Source: Sequoia sempervirens
Lineage: Eukaryota > Streptophyta > Pinopsida > Cupressales > Cupressaceae
Direction: 5' to 3'
DNA length: 64,000 bases
Assembly: GCA_007258455.2 (NCBI GenBank)
Contig: VDFB02047230.1
Location: 154,801,797 to 154,865,796, forward strand
The position numbers and the translations under genes were made by a program. Positions within the stretch are counted from its first letter, which is position 1, and every line of letters begins with the position of its first letter. Of the stretch, positions 23,130 through 35,660 are shown piece after piece. The notes beneath the pieces were generated by a model. That model made no database searches, was not told the origin of the DNA, and saw nothing but the letters and a program-made list of their open reading frames with translations.

Positions 23130-24333
23130 TGTATACACCTAAAAATGGTCTGGATAATCTAATTAATTAAATACGATTTATTTGATTAATTAACTTTTTA
23201 ATTCTTCTACTATTAAATAAATAGAAATATTTATTTATATAGTTCATCTTTTAAATTCTTCAATCTTTATTCTATTATTTCGTCATAATTAAATAAACGA
23301 ATTTCACTTTGTTTTATTTTATTATCATAATCAAATTCGTCTACTATTGAATAAATAGAAATATTTATTTATATAGTTCACAACTATATTCTTTTGATTA
23401 TTCTCTCTTAATTAAATAATCAAAACTTCAATAGTTTTTATTTAATTATCATTATCCCTCTTTTATTAAATAAACAATATCAAAAACATTTGTTTATTTT
23501 AATAATTATTATTTCTTCCTAAATTTGAAACAAATCCAAATATTCAAATTTATGCACATATTTCTACAGCTCATCATATCTCACCTACTAAATTAGATAT
23601 TTAATGTCTAATTAATTTATCTCAACCTTCATGAGCAATTTTGGAGACAAACTTGGGACAAATTTACAAGTGAACTTCTTCATCTTCTTCCATTGATTCT
23701 TCCTATCATTTGGCCAAATATTTTTGTGGGAAGGAACAAACATCCATAATCAGCTCAGGCTTCTTCATCCTTCATCATTCAATTCTTCAGATTGAATCCA
23801 AACCTTTGCTTTGCTGCCCCCTCACTAATGTGTTGTTGGGAATCTATAAATACAACGTCTTTCTACGGGAAATGGATCTAAACTTTGTGCAAACTTACTC
23901 TGCAGAAATACCAATTGAGCAATCAAGCATCTTAGCAATAGCAATATCATTTAGCAATAGCAATCATAGCATTTTAGAATCAATATCATGGCTTTCCATT
24001 TAGCTGCATCATAGTTCATTGTAGCTTCCTTTTATCATATCCATGTCAATTTAGATTACAGTAGCTTCATCATTATCATTTAGATATCATCATATAGGAT
24101 TGGATTATTGAACTTAGTAGAATCTCATTCTCTAGATTGGCATTTTAACAGTCATAATGCTTACAAAATCTAAGAGCTCAGTGATGTAATAAATCTTTGG
24201 AGATAGAGAGCAATATGACGCTTTCAAGAGTTTTCCTATGTTAACTAGATTAATTATTGTTGATTCTCTTGATATAATGTCTTATTAAGAATTTTTGTTT
24301 GTTATTTTACTCATTACTTATTTCACACTTATA
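23130..24333 (+). repeat. Ty3 element 3' LTR
   Basis: 1204 bp, TGTATACACC to CTTATA, colinear with the 5' LTR. The final CA is TA here, a single transition. TATA box at 23845-23852. Confidence 0.92.
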
Positions 24334-25620
24334 GGACCCATTCGCCATGGGTGGCGAATGAGTCTCCCTTGGCCCCAAATTCAAAAATTTTAAATTTTCT
24401 TTCAGGATTTTATTCAAAATCACTTGATGTCAGCATGTGATGAGGTATGAATGGATACTAAGGCACAAGAATTGTATAAATAAGTGATTTTCACCTCATT
24501 TTACATCTCCAACACATCTCCCCATTCATTCAAGCATTCAATCACACATCACATTCAAGCAATCAAGCATCTTGCAACATCCTATCAAGCAATATTCAAG
24601 CACTTTGAAGCAACCATTGACATTAATTCAAACTTGCATCATCAAGGGTTAGGTAAATTGATAGCATTTGCATGTTATTAGTTTATCTTTCTCTTGCATT
24701 TCATTATCTTATTAAGGGTTTGATTACCAAAAGTGGGGTTTGACCAAGGAAAACCCCTATTCACTAATCCTCAACCATTTTCCCCCTATTGTATGTTTGT
24801 TTGCAACCTTTGTGTGTGGATTTGACAAGATTTTAGGTGTTGAATATTGGCTTACAAGTCAACTAGGTGCTTCAAGTCAACTCAAGTGTATTTCAAGTTT
24901 GGAGAAGGTTTTATGTCTATTTCCTGCAGATTTGACTTCGGCAACCTGACAAACAGTGATTTCCAGATCTAGTGTTGTAGAGTTGTCTCCTGATTTTTCA
25001 AAAAATTGGGAGAGGATTGATTCACCACTAGTGGTGAATGAGTCCCACCTTAGGACTGAAAATTGAATTTTGTCAAATTTTGAATCCCAGTAGTTAGAAA
25101 CTAGCTTCTGATAGTTTTTCACCAAGAGGAGAACTAATTCGCCACCCTGGGCAAATGAGTCCCATTGTGAAAAATTAGTGACTTCAACCAGCATTCACAA
25201 TATTCCAAATTCATCACACTTTTCCCAAGTGCACTCTGATTTAACCCATCTTTTTTTGTTTCGCATATTTTCTTCATTTACTTCATTGTTTGCAATCATA
25301 ATGTGTTTTCAAACATAGCTTTAATTTCACTTTTTCATTCATATTCAGTCATTTAGATTAGTCAATTGCATTTATTTAACTTCATTTACATCAGACAACA
25401 TTGCATACATCCTAATTTGAGTGAATCATTAGCATTTTTGGCCCTATCTCTCTCCTTTTAGGTGAAAAACCCTAGAAGTGCAAGAGAAGCATTAGGGTCC
25501 CAAAAATCTATGTTTCAATGCCCTATACCAACTGACTGAAAACTTGCAAACTCAGATGAAAGGTAATCTTTGATTGCAGATTTTAATGTTGCCTCTGGCA
25601 ATAAAAATCTGCCAATGGTA
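24334..25620 (+). mobile_element. Family A repeat copy 2, right part
   Basis: Resumes with GGACCCATTCGCC...GGCGAATGAGTC, the counterpart of 1418-1450. It follows copy 1 through the TATA box (24475-24482), a CA-rich leader, and GGGTTTGACCAAGGAAAA (24735-24752, compare GGTCTGACCAAGGAAAA at 1791). Two more hairpin motifs lie near 25010-25050 and 25128-25165. The right boundary is approximate. Confidence 0.7.
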
Positions 25621-26209
25621 GTGAATGCTGAAAAAAAAAACTCAAAACCTTTTTAAACTATATGCCAAGAAAATGACCACATAAATCAAATCCACAGAAT
25701 ATTCAAATTAGACCACCAAAAATTATATTACATCCGCTAATAAAATCTGCCACCGAATATATATGAATATGTGTGACAATAAATTTGAATATTGCCGACT
25801 ATGAATAAATATTTGAATATTTTCCTAGACTATCGAAATCAACTATAGAACCCTAAATAAAATAAATTAACCTAGAATATTTGAATGTTGATGCAAAAAA
25901 ATTCTGATGGAAGGGGGGAATTTTTTTTCCTGTGACTTTACGATTCGTACAGTACAAATTTTTCCCAAACCAACTGCAAAAAACCTTTCATGACCTTCAG
26001 ATGACAATGTCAAATTTAGACAATTGGATAGGCATTCCTAGGGGTTTTGGACCTCCTAATCGCAATGGCGAGGTCATATTTGATCCAATGTGCTTTACAA
26101 ATCAGCTACCTTCCATATGAGAATAGTTGGCCCTTGATATAAACCCTTCAACCTACAATAGTCTCCTTAGCTCAACTTCCCAATATGAAATGGATCTTCT
26201 ATGGCCTAA
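25621..26209 (-). other. Copia leader region
   Basis: Sequence between the family A insertion and the primer site. AT-rich, with ATTTGAATAT words. The plus-strand frame 25932-26120 is not supported as a gene. Nothing coding was recognised on the minus strand. Confidence 0.45.
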
Positions 26210-26221
26210 GCTCTGATACCA
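26210..26221 (-). promoter_or_regulatory. Primer binding site of the copia element
   Basis: The minus strand reads TGGTATCAGAGC, a 12-nt match to the complement of the initiator tRNA-Met 3' end, directly abutting the LTR. This fixes the element orientation. Confidence 0.92.
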
Positions 26222-26656
26222 TGTTAGGAATATGAATGAATGATAACCCACTTGAAGTTGCATTCTTCAATGGATCAACCAAGAAAAACACCATCCACAT
26301 GAACAAGAAAGTGATGCATCATGAGAAAGAAGATAATTTTCAATCAAATGATGATGTATGATGAGTTGATCTAGAATGATTTACAAATGTACAAGTGCCT
26401 TATTGATATAGGAAAGGAAAGAGGATGTTGGATAACCACCTTGTATGCAAACATTGAATTCCTAATGCATAATTATAAATGTATGAGTGAAATATTAAAT
26501 TCCTAGATAACTGTAAGCTAATTAATGAGATATGGCCCCATTAATACTAGTTACTAGAAATGACAACTAGGAATATAACTCCTAAGTAAACTTATTAATG
26601 ATGTGAATAGGTCCTCACTAAGAACTAGTTAGGAAATAATTCTATTCACACTAACA
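26222..26656 (-). repeat. Copia element 5' LTR
   Basis: 435 bp, TGTTAGGAATATG to ACTAACA, alignable with 3386-3827. On its outer side the minus strand reads AAGTGGGGATTGTTAG, which also resembles a polypurine tract next to an LTR start. Confidence 0.85.
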
Positions 26657-29600
26657 ATCCCCACTTGCAAACATATGCAACTTATTTATTCATCTATGTG
26701 TAATTGCATGCAACACATAGATCATACATCCAACCAAATACAACCTATGGATACATCCATGTAACTACACATAATCCATAAAACATGTATAAAACTAAGT
26801 TCTCTAATTTTAGCCTTAAATAATTAAAATTAATTTTTTCAGATCTTGATCTCCATCCTTTTGATATTTTTAATGCTTAATAAATTTATATCTCCTTTGC
26901 AAACATTTCACTCAAATAAGGATTAATATCATTGGGATGGCATACCCTCCTACAAATCAAAACTAGGCTTTGATACCAAACAAAAAGAACCATACCCATA
27001 AAATCACTAGCACCAAAACCTTAAAATCTATCCTTGATACCAAATAAAACCAAACTAAATGGTTTCTAGATCAAACCAATAATAAAAGGGATGCAGCACA
27101 TTATAGATCTAGATAATAAACATTAAGAAAAATTATGCATCATACAAGATATAACCCTAGGAAAACCCTTTTGGTACAATAATTAGCCTCTAAAACATGT
27201 TTAAATCATTTCAACAAAAAACTCATTACAATACACTTAAAGTCTCAATGTTTTATTTGGAGAAAAAGGATATCTTTAACTACTAACTTTTAGAGTCTAT
27301 TCAATAATATAGCCTATACAAACACAAGTGCATCAAATAAAAATGACTCATGTATCTAATGTATAGGTCAAGCATAAATCTAGAAACTACAGATTGTTTT
27401 CAAAACCATGAGAAAATATTATCAACTAAAAGTGGTGCCAAATTCTAAGATAAAATTCCAATACCCATGTCATGATGGGCTAGTATTCCCAACATAGAAT
27501 GTAACTCCTCATGTCATATTTTTAAGTGTAAATAGTCTATTTCATCTAGGATGGTGTTGATCTTAAGCTTAATATTGTCCCTAGTTAAACATGTTTACTT
27601 AGGATAGTAGGACAATTTAATTTCTCTCACATAGGTAGCTAATAATGAAACATACATATTGATTTGAGGTACTCAAGAACCACCACTACCTCATCATTCC
27701 TTGATTAGTTATAATTAGATGTCACCTCTATCTTAGTTAGACTAGGTTTACTCCCTCATGATTGAGAGTGATAGGGAGTTAAAACTCTTACCTTTTGGAC
27801 ATTCCATCTTATTGATTCATGATTATAAGAGACCCATATAATTTATACATCTTATATCTATATATATACTCCAAAATATTGAATAAGATTGATATTTATT
27901 CATTTTCTTGGTTTTTTAATTATCTTATAAGTGTTTTTCTATGGAAGAATTATTATTTTTTATGATAAATTTAGAACATGGTATCAAATCCATGATGTAA
28001 TAGAGAATAATTTTTTGAGTAATGGGAGTGTGTAGACCTAAGTTACTGTTTATTTGGTAAATAGTGGAGCTATTCTAGAAGCTCATCATTATGTCCAAGA
28101 AAAATTATCTAGGATCAAATGTTGGTTTGTGCAGATTTAACAAGTGGAAGCTTATCAATAGGAGTGGGGGTTCACTTTATTTTTGGGGATGAATTTTTTT
28201 GGGAGCATTTTAGATATTTTCTAACATTGTTATTATGCTCAAAAAGCCTAAGATATAAATTTTAACTATAAATTTGACTTTGTAAAATTCCCCTTTACCT
28301 CATTACATGTATAATACAACTCATTGAGTTAGTTTTGAGGTCATAGTGCACACACAAATTTATCATTATGGGCTAAGACTCTTTATGCACCATTGAATTT
28401 TTTGCTAAATTTAAAGTTTAATTTATAATCAAAGTATATGATACTTTCTTCCAAGAATATTTAGGTTGAAAGTTTATGGTTGATCAATATTATTAAAAGT
28501 GTTTGTGGGTGGGAGGCCCTTACTACCCATCGCAAGACCCCACCACCCCATTTTGTGGAAAATTTAGTTATAGTCAACATCCTTTATACACTTTCTTCTC
28601 TTGTGACCATATTAAACTCTCCACATTCATTAGTATTTGTGTTTGATTATCTATCAAATCAAAGCAACATTTGTAAACATAAATAAAGTTCAAACTTATA
28701 ATGTTTGTGCCAATTTTAAATTCATTATCATTTGTTTAAGATGGTAGGTCAATATATGGGAAAGAGAGCCATATAGCCTTTAAGCCTTATAATTTTATTT
28801 TATAAAGTAATCCATCCACTGTAAAATCTTTACAATTGATTAATTTATAAAGTGAATGCTCATTTTGAGAGATAGGTTAGTGGAGCATACCTCAATTTAA
28901 GTCTATTCATTTTCCTTAAAATATTTTATTCTTGCTCCCTCCTTTCTATCCTATTCTACATAAGAATTTGACATGGGCATATGGGATGAGATTTAAAAAA
29001 TATTTGGATTATATCAATTTGGATGCTAGAATCTTCTTGATAATATTCTCTATTAAGGTTCTTTGGCTCTTTATAAGTCATTCATAAGAGAATGAGTATA
29101 TATTTTTCCTAGTTATTATTTTTTATCATTTTTATTGGAGTTGGAAAGTCAATTTCATATTATTTTGTGTGATATAATTATTTTGGATTTTGGTACCATT
29201 TGTAGCTCAATTTTGCAATGGTTTTATTTTGACTTCTATTTGCACCTCTAAATAAACTTGTATTAACATAGAATATAAAGTGTCATCATCTACTCATCTA
29301 TGGGGAGAACTCCCCTTCTTTTTCTTTTCAACATTATGGATTCAGGTAAGTGCAAGAAGTCAAGTTCACTTCTTGACACAAAAGTGGAAGTATTTTTCTA
29401 AAAATCAATGTTTATCATAGTTGAAGTGAAAATTCGAAGAACTTATACATAGAATCTTAACGTGGTCTAAAAATATGAAATATAGGATGTTGTGTCTATT
29501 TTTCAAATATGTAATTTATTCTAGTATCTAGGTGATAAAAGTTAGTTTTTTATAGGATATACAAAAATGACTTTTTTAAAGTCTTATGTTTTGACCCAAA

Positions 29601-30199
29601 ACCTGCATGTGTACGAACAACATAATTTGACCTTTAAATAAAATTATCTTTCTAATTAATTTTGGGGAAAGATGTGTATTATAGTGAAGTTTGGTCAAGA
29701 TATTTTTTTTACAATTTAAAATATGTTTTTAAGTTAATTTCTTACTAGCCCTAATTTATATTTTTGAAAACTCCTCATGTATGGCCAAAATAATTTGAGC
29801 TAAGATAATCATAAAATATTTTTTTATTGTGTAGAGAATGATGCCTAGATTGATTAAAAAAAGTTTAAAAATAAAAATTTATTTAAAAAATACTAATACT
29901 TGTCATTTTAAGTTTTTGAACCACTTTTCTTATATATTAAATATAGGGTATGAAAAGACTTTACATTTGCATAAGCAATTTTAGGCCATTGATGGCCTTA
30001 TTTTTCTTTTGCTTACATTTAAAGAAAGTTTTTTTTCTATTGTTCACTATAAATACAAGTTAAATTACAAATTATAAACATTTATTTGAGATTTAAACGT
30101 GTTGTTTACATCATATCAAAGCTATAGCTATGTTATGTTCCTTTCGTTGTTATAATTGCTTTCGAATTTATGTAGTTTCTCCTTGAAGATTGTGTTTCC
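26657..30199. other. Unclassified AT-rich DNA
   Basis: No gene, repeat array or element termini recognised in about 3.5 kb. AGGCTTTGATACCAA at 26965-26980 is the reverse of a weak tRNA-Met primer-site-like word, but no LTR is seen beside it. The 28480-28686 frame (68 codons) is featureless. Confidence 0.4.
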
Positions 30200-30394
30200 C
30201 TTGGAGTTGAAAGGCCAATGATCCTTAGAAGATTTGACCTTAGCTAGACTAATGTCGTCGATTCTTGATATCCCAAGAATCTAGCTAACTTGCACAAAGA
30301 TATAATAATACATGATTCTTTTGTAATACTTGGTAAGCGCTCTCTTTTTTCCCGGATACTTCTCATTTCTAGATTTCCAAATATACCATAAAAT

Positions 30395-31183
30395 TTAATT
30401 AGTTAAGATTAGCTGGAAAACATTATCTATCCTTGTCATTATTTCAATTTTCCCTAATATAATTTCTAATCTACTAATGGAGCTATAATTCCCCCGTCCT
30501 TCTAAGCCTACAAAAAATAACAACCAGATTTCTTTAGCAAAAAAAAATTCAAAGAATATATGCTCAATTGTTTCAATTTTTTTACAAACTTCACAAATTT
30601 CATTATCGCTTCCAATTATCTTAAAGGGGATCTTTTTTAAAATTAGAAGACATTTGAAACATGCCTTTTTTGGCTCAACCAAGTTGGACCAATTCCATTT
30701 AAAGATTTCTTTCCAAAACCCCGCTCCTTTTATCCCCCAATTTTTATTAGCTTGATTAATGATATTTTCTAACTCAACAAGAGTGTTGTAAATTTTCAAT
30801 GCGTTCAAAGACCCTATTTTAGTTCCATCAGTCCAAGTGTAACTTTGTAGGTCAATATTAGCATTGTTATCATAAAATATCTTATTATCCAACAATTTCC
30901 TTATATTATTCCAAGAATCTCTTATTATAGAGTAAGTTCTCCATTGTGTTTGAGGTATATCAAATTCAATCCTAAGGGAATCCCATGTTCTTAATTGGTT
31001 ATTTGAGACAATATTGCTTATATTTTGGAAGCCCCTTTTTGGCCAGGCCCTTGCTAAGCAACCTTGAAGTTGTACTAGGAACTTATCCTTATGTTTCAAA
31101 TTCCACCATATAGACTTCTTTGCATAGTTTGCATAGTTCAACTTATCACCACTTTCCTTAATTGTAACATTATGCTTTATCAA
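30395..31183 (-). pseudogene. LINE ORF2 C-terminal region with zf-RVT
   Basis: A 262-codon open frame, the longest intact part of this element. Near its middle it has GAGFWKEIFKWNW and PKKACFKCLLILKKIPFK, then CEVCKKIETIEHIFFE and AKEIW. This is the reverse-transcriptase zinc-binding region (zf-RVT) found after the polymerase in plant LINEs. It continues the broken frame from 31750. Confidence 0.82.
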
Positions 31184-31749
31184 CTCCCAAGCTAAGTTCC
31201 AAATTGTTTTGAAGATTGGAGAACCACAACATTGGATTGGGAAGTCCCGCAGGAGAAGATCATAGATTGAAAATCCCTTCCAGGTCTTTGCTTTTTTTGG
31301 GACACCCCTTTCAATATTTTTTCTAACTAGGATTTCCTAAGGCTCCTCCCCATTGAAGGAGTTGAAAATCCATTTAACAACTAAAGAAATTTCATGCAAC
31401 TTGAGGTCCTTTAGTCCAAGACCCCCAAGGCCTTTATCAATACAACACCAACTCTAGTTAATAGCATGTTTTTTCTTTCCTTTTCCATCAGACCTGAGAA
31501 ATTGTTTGATCTTTTTAGGTACTTCTTCTACCTGGTAGCTAGAGAAAACCCAAAAAAAGGAGTAATAGATCATGTATGAGGAAAGAATTTTATGGAAAAC
31601 CTAGAATTTGCTAGCCAGGGAGAGAAAGTTCTTGTTCCAAATTTTTAGCTTTTTATCAATTTTTCCTTTGACCTAATTCCACATTTCTTTTAGGGATGGA
31701 TTTATGGAAAATGGAATTCCAAGGTACCTTACATGTGTGTAAGGCCCAC

Positions 31750-32660
31750 CCTATTGAAATTTGAAATTACCAAACCAATCTAGGGGGGTAGGGTTCCAAC
31801 TCAGCAAAATTGACTTTGGCTTGGATACTTTTGCTCTAGAGGCCTCACAGAATAGGTCCAATTTTTCCATTAGGTTATTGAAGTTTTTTTCCTCCATATT
31901 GATGAAGATTGTTGTGTCATTAGTGAAGTGCACATTTATTACTTCAACATCATTGGGAAGGAGAAGCCCTTTTACCTTTGGGCTAACAATGTTATCTCTT
32001 AGAAAGTAAAAAAGAGCTTCAGTGGCTAAAAAAAATAAGGTTGGAGTTAAAGAGGGCAACCTTGCCTTATTGATTTACCCAGTGGGGTCAAAATTTTCAA
32101 TTAGCCATTAATATCAAGTTGGGTAGTGGCATATTTTAGTAAGGTTTTAACCATTTTACAAAAGCTACTAGGAAACCTAGAGGCTTCCAACACCATCAAG
32201 AGGAATGGCCACTCTACCTTGTCCTCAGCCTTCTCAAAGTCAAGTAGAAGCATATCGACATCCTGCCTTGAGCTTTTGGACCATTCCATCCATTTCCAGC
32301 TTGTGATTAAGTTTTCAAGGATGAATCTCCCTTTTATCAAACTAGTTTGTGTATAGCTAATTATTTTAGGTAAGATATTTCTTAGTCTCAAGGAAATTAG
32401 TTTAGACAAAATTTTATAAGAAACATTTAAAAGGGTTATAGGCCTCCAATTTTTAATTAAATTCTTGTCCCCTTCTTTAGGGATGATTTTTATGATCCCT
32501 TTGTTAATTTGACTCCCAAGGGAGCCTTTATTAATGGATTCAGTGTAGATGTTTAAAAGGTCTTCACTAACCTACTCTATATTTTTCTTATAAAACTCAA
32601 TGGGGAGACCATCAGCTCCTAGAGATTTATCATTTTTGAAGGATAAAATAGTCTAGGCAA
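31750..32660 (-). pseudogene. LINE reverse transcriptase domain
   Basis: Landmarks on the minus strand: LGADGLPIEFYKK (about 32600), NWRPITLLNVSYKI (about 32430), LLLDFEKAEDKVEW (motif A, Asp present), IRQGCPSLTPTLFFLATEAL, then FTNDTTIF near 31915, where the usual F-A-D-D-T has Asn for the first Asp. Stops divide the frame. The missing Asp alone would abolish activity. Confidence 0.85.
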
Positions 32661-33429
32661 TCTCTTCCTTTGAGATTTCTTGGCTGAGAATGTCAACATC
32701 ACTTGGTGTTAACTTATTGGGGATCAATTTTTTGTAAACCTCCATGGTTCTAAGATTTTGGGGGCTTCCCCCTTCATCTTTAAATAGGTTTTGATAAAAA
32801 AGGAGAAACTGGTTATGAATTTCATCTAAGTTATCTAAAAATTTCTCTCCCTCCCAAATACAACTTATTCTTTCCTTAATGGATTTTCTTTTATGAAGTT
32901 AAAAAAGAACTTGGACCCTTTATCACCATGATTAATCCAATTTATTTTGGCTCTTTTCTTTCGACCTTGGATTTTTTTCATCTAGAGGGCTATTAAATCA
33001 TCTTTACACTTTATTACCTTTTCATTTATTAATACATTCGTATGATCCATTTTGATCTCATTCTCAAGCATAAGTAGTTCCTCTTGGAGGGAGTTTTCTT
33101 TCCATCCCCCATCAATGGATTTCATTTTACCAATTGTTTGAAATAGCTTGGCCCAAGTTTGTGTGTTTTGATTCCATCTTTCTATAGGAGATAGGTTTTT
33201 TAGCAACCACTTATTAAGTTATCTAATAGTGGAGACTGCATTGTTACAATCTACATCTTTAAGGAGGCTAGAGTTTAAGATAAACTTATTTTTTACCCAT
33301 TTTTCCTCCCCAAGGGAATTTCCAATCAACCTCACACTTGCCTTAATGGGTTGGTGGTCTAAAAGGGTGGTTGGGAAAAAATCAACTTTTCCACCACCTT
33401 CTAGTCTATCAAATTGGACCTGGTCTTTA

Positions 33430-34080
33430 TTGGCATAGAATCTGTCCAATCTCGAATAAATTCTTTTTTTTTCCCTTTTGGGCATTGCACCAAGTAAACC
33501 ATGTAGAGTCCCTATCTTTTTTGCAACCTTCTAGAGGATCGATTAATTTTAGTTTACTTTTCAATTTATCCTAGAAGAACTTTTCATTCCCTTTCCAATC
33601 TACATCAAACCTACCATCTTTGTCATTTGTGTTTTCTATCATGTTGAACTCTCCATCAAGTACTTAGGGAATATTTTCTCTCCCACATAGCCAATTCCAA
33701 AGATCACACCTTGAACTTTATAATCATTGGAGGTATAAATTGAGTAGAATCTTATCCTTTTATTCTCCTTTTCAATTATTATCCAGATAGTTTTGTTACA
33801 CAGGGAGATGCCACTTTTGGTTACATATTTTCCCCATGTATTTCTAACCAATATGGTAGTCCCACCTTTGCCTCTTTCATGATTTGAGAAGTACAAAAAT
33901 GCATCCTTCCATAAAAAATTTGAGGCTGCATTCAAGGGTAAAGTTGACTGCTTTCACCTCTTGTAGCATTACTATATCTTTAGGTTTTTGCAAATTTAGA
34001 TATCTTCTAATGATATACTTTCTATTTGGGGATTCAATACCCCAGATATTCCATCTTAGGTAGTTAAATATCAGCTGCAT
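33430..34080 (-). pseudogene. LINE endonuclease (EEP) domain
   Basis: The minus frame from 34080 reads WNIWGIESPNRKYIIRRYL then KDIVMLQEVKAV, the N-terminal apurinic-endonuclease-like motif with its LQE. Further down, DSTWFTWCN, SRLDRFYANKD and LLDHQPI (to about 33350) are the conserved tail with its D-H pair. Frames change at least twice. The domain would nick target DNA for priming. Confidence 0.82.
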
Positions 34081-34100
34081 ACATTATTTGGGGTTCATTG

Positions 34101-34879
34101 TTGTCACTCCTAAAGGAGTCAAAACACTTTGGAAGCTCTCCCTATTTTGAGTTATCAAGGTTGGAAGAGATAGAACCACACTTTGAGATAACTTCTGGGA
34201 TATTTCATCGGTGTCCTCAGATGAGGAGTAAATCAAAATTTTCCTTGGTTCACTTGGACTTCTGCAGTCAACATCTTGAAACTTATTACCAGTGGAAGAG
34301 ATTATTTATCTTAAAAAATAAATAATTAATAAAAATTATCTCTAATCATAAAAAAAATCACATATTTGAAAACTAGACACCATACCTATAATGGGTTTTA
34401 ATTTTGTTAAAAAAACATTGAAAAAAAGTCACCAAATATATTACTAAAGTCAAATTTTCTCTTGTTTTCATGGCATTATACTTGCAGATCCAAGGTTGAG
34501 GGTTGGATTTCTAAGCCTAAAACAAAAGTAAAAATGCAAATTTCAAATTTTAAATTTTATGAAACACGTACTCAACCCAAAAAACATATCCATTCTAAAA
34601 AGGAATGGGTATATGATGTAAATATAAATGGGTACCTGTTTCATTTTAAATGGCATACCCATTTTTATTTACAATAGGTACCCATTTTAAAAACCAAAAT
34701 GGGTACCCATTTCATACGGCTAGGAAAATGATTATCTATTCCCATCAATATTTTTCTACTTGTGCGACACTTCCACTAAAGGTGGACTCATTATCCTTTT
34801 TTAACACATTAATCAACTATAAAACTTGCACATCTTACAAAAATATATCTATGGAAAAACAAATATATCTTTATAACTA
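34101..34879. other. Unclassified DNA with a GGGTACCCAT cluster
   Basis: Between LINE and copia gag. From about 34600 to 34712 the words AATGGGTA, TACCCATTTT and AATGGGTACCCATTT recur in both orientations, giving overlapping small hairpins. No coding sequence recognised. Confidence 0.4.
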
Positions 34880-35660
34880 ATGGAAAAGGAGTTGTATAGG
34901 ATCACTAAAGGAACTAAAAATGCACCTCAAAAAGAAGAAACTAAAAATAAATTGATAAATAAGTGTGATGAAGCTTTTTTTTTCCTATGTGTATCTTTGC
35001 CATGATATCTACTCTTATAAGACATAGGAACACCTAAAAAAGTATGGGAGCTACTAGAATCTTATTTTGGTAAAATTGTTGAACTAAGAGGACATTAACT
35101 AGAAAATGATCTCATAAGACTTAATCTAACTTTAATCTAATTAACTATGACAACATACAATTTCATTACAAAATTTAAGCCATTATGAATACAATTGAAT
35201 GATTGTCAAATTGAAAAGGACTCTCAAGAAATATTGAATGTTCTCTCCAAACTTGGACTTGATGATTTTGTATTCACCTCTACCTTCTATATCACTAAAA
35301 TTTCTCTAGAAACTAAGTTTAAAATTCTCACCTTTGATGTATTTGTAGATGTACTAACTAGGGATCAAGATAAACTAATCCAAATGGGCACTATAATATC
35401 TTCTAAATTGCATGGTTTGGTAGTGAGTTAAATTACTATATATAAAATCATGGCACCAAGGTTAAATAGTATAACACTCCCATTTAGACTAATACTTCAA
35501 CTAATTAGTACAAGTTTTCATCAAACTCTAGAGATAAATATGGTATCCACTCTTCTAATTATGATTCATAAATTAAAGAGAGGGCTAAGTGTGGCTATTG
35601 TAAAAGTTCAAGATACAAAGACTCCTAGTGAATGCCTAAGTAGATTGTTTGGTTGATGAA
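34880..35660 (+). pseudogene. Second copia gag remnant
   Basis: The plus frame starts MEKELYRITKGTKNAP and continues with IGTPKKVWELLESYFGK, LNDCQIEKDSQEILNVLSKL and LDDFVFTSTFY (35195-35431), the copia UBN2-type gag pattern. It ends with a broken knuckle: KCGYCK appears in a shifted frame near 35585. No LTRs were found around it. It belongs to a different copia family from the one at 3386-26656. Confidence 0.7.

Larger units (their letters stand above)
7230..24333 (+). mobile_element. Ty3/gypsy element of Tat-type architecture, 17.1 kb
   Basis: Complete structure: 5' LTR, primer site, long leader, gag, protease, G-patch segment, reverse transcriptase, RNase H, second RNase H, integrase, long 3' region with an antisense reading frame, polypurine tract, 3' LTR, and 5-bp target duplication. 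Two RNase H domains, the second of the RVT_3 (archaeal-like) type, are characteristic of the plant Tat lineage. No chromodomain is seen after integrase. All coding parts carry stops or frameshifts, and integrase has lost a catalytic Asp, so this copy is inactive. LTR divergence by eye is about 9 differences in the first 240 aligned bases, so it is not a recent insertion. Confidence 0.9.
3386..26656 (-). mobile_element. Ty1/copia-type element, interrupted by nested insertions
   Basis: Two similar direct repeats (3386-3827 and 26222-26656) begin TGTT and end ACTAACA on the plus strand. A perfect 12-nt initiator-tRNA-Met primer site abuts the right copy on its inner side, so the element reads on the minus strand with its 5' LTR at the right. 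The internal region is split. The leader (about 25620-26221) is separated from gag and protease (3828-6784) by a family A repeat that itself holds a Ty3 element. Flanks ATCCA (3381-3385) and ATCCC (26657-26661) match at 4 of 5 bases. Only gag, a protease remnant and a pre-integrase segment are recognisable. Integrase, reverse transcriptase and RNase H are missing, so this is a non-autonomous or deleted copy. Confidence 0.75.
30200..34100 (-). mobile_element. LINE (L1-type non-LTR retrotransposon), decayed
   Basis: The minus strand contains in order an endonuclease, reverse transcriptase and zinc-knuckle region of plant L1-type ORF2, spread over several frames with stops. The 3' end is not sharply defined. 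A run of eight A (minus strand) occurs near 30030. ORF1 is not recognisable upstream of 34100. No target duplication was identified. Confidence 0.82.

Noticed and set aside
25408..25414. CA followed by TCCTA as the right end and target duplication of family A copy 2
   Set aside because: TCCTA does precede the left end at 6785, but similarity to copy 1 seems to continue beyond 25414, so the match is probably chance.
25932..26120. 62-codon plus frame in the copia leader
   Set aside because: Antisense to the element, short, and without a motif.
26965..26980. Second tRNA-Met-like primer site (reverse of AGGCTTTGATACCAA)
   Set aside because: No LTR or element end could be found beside it.
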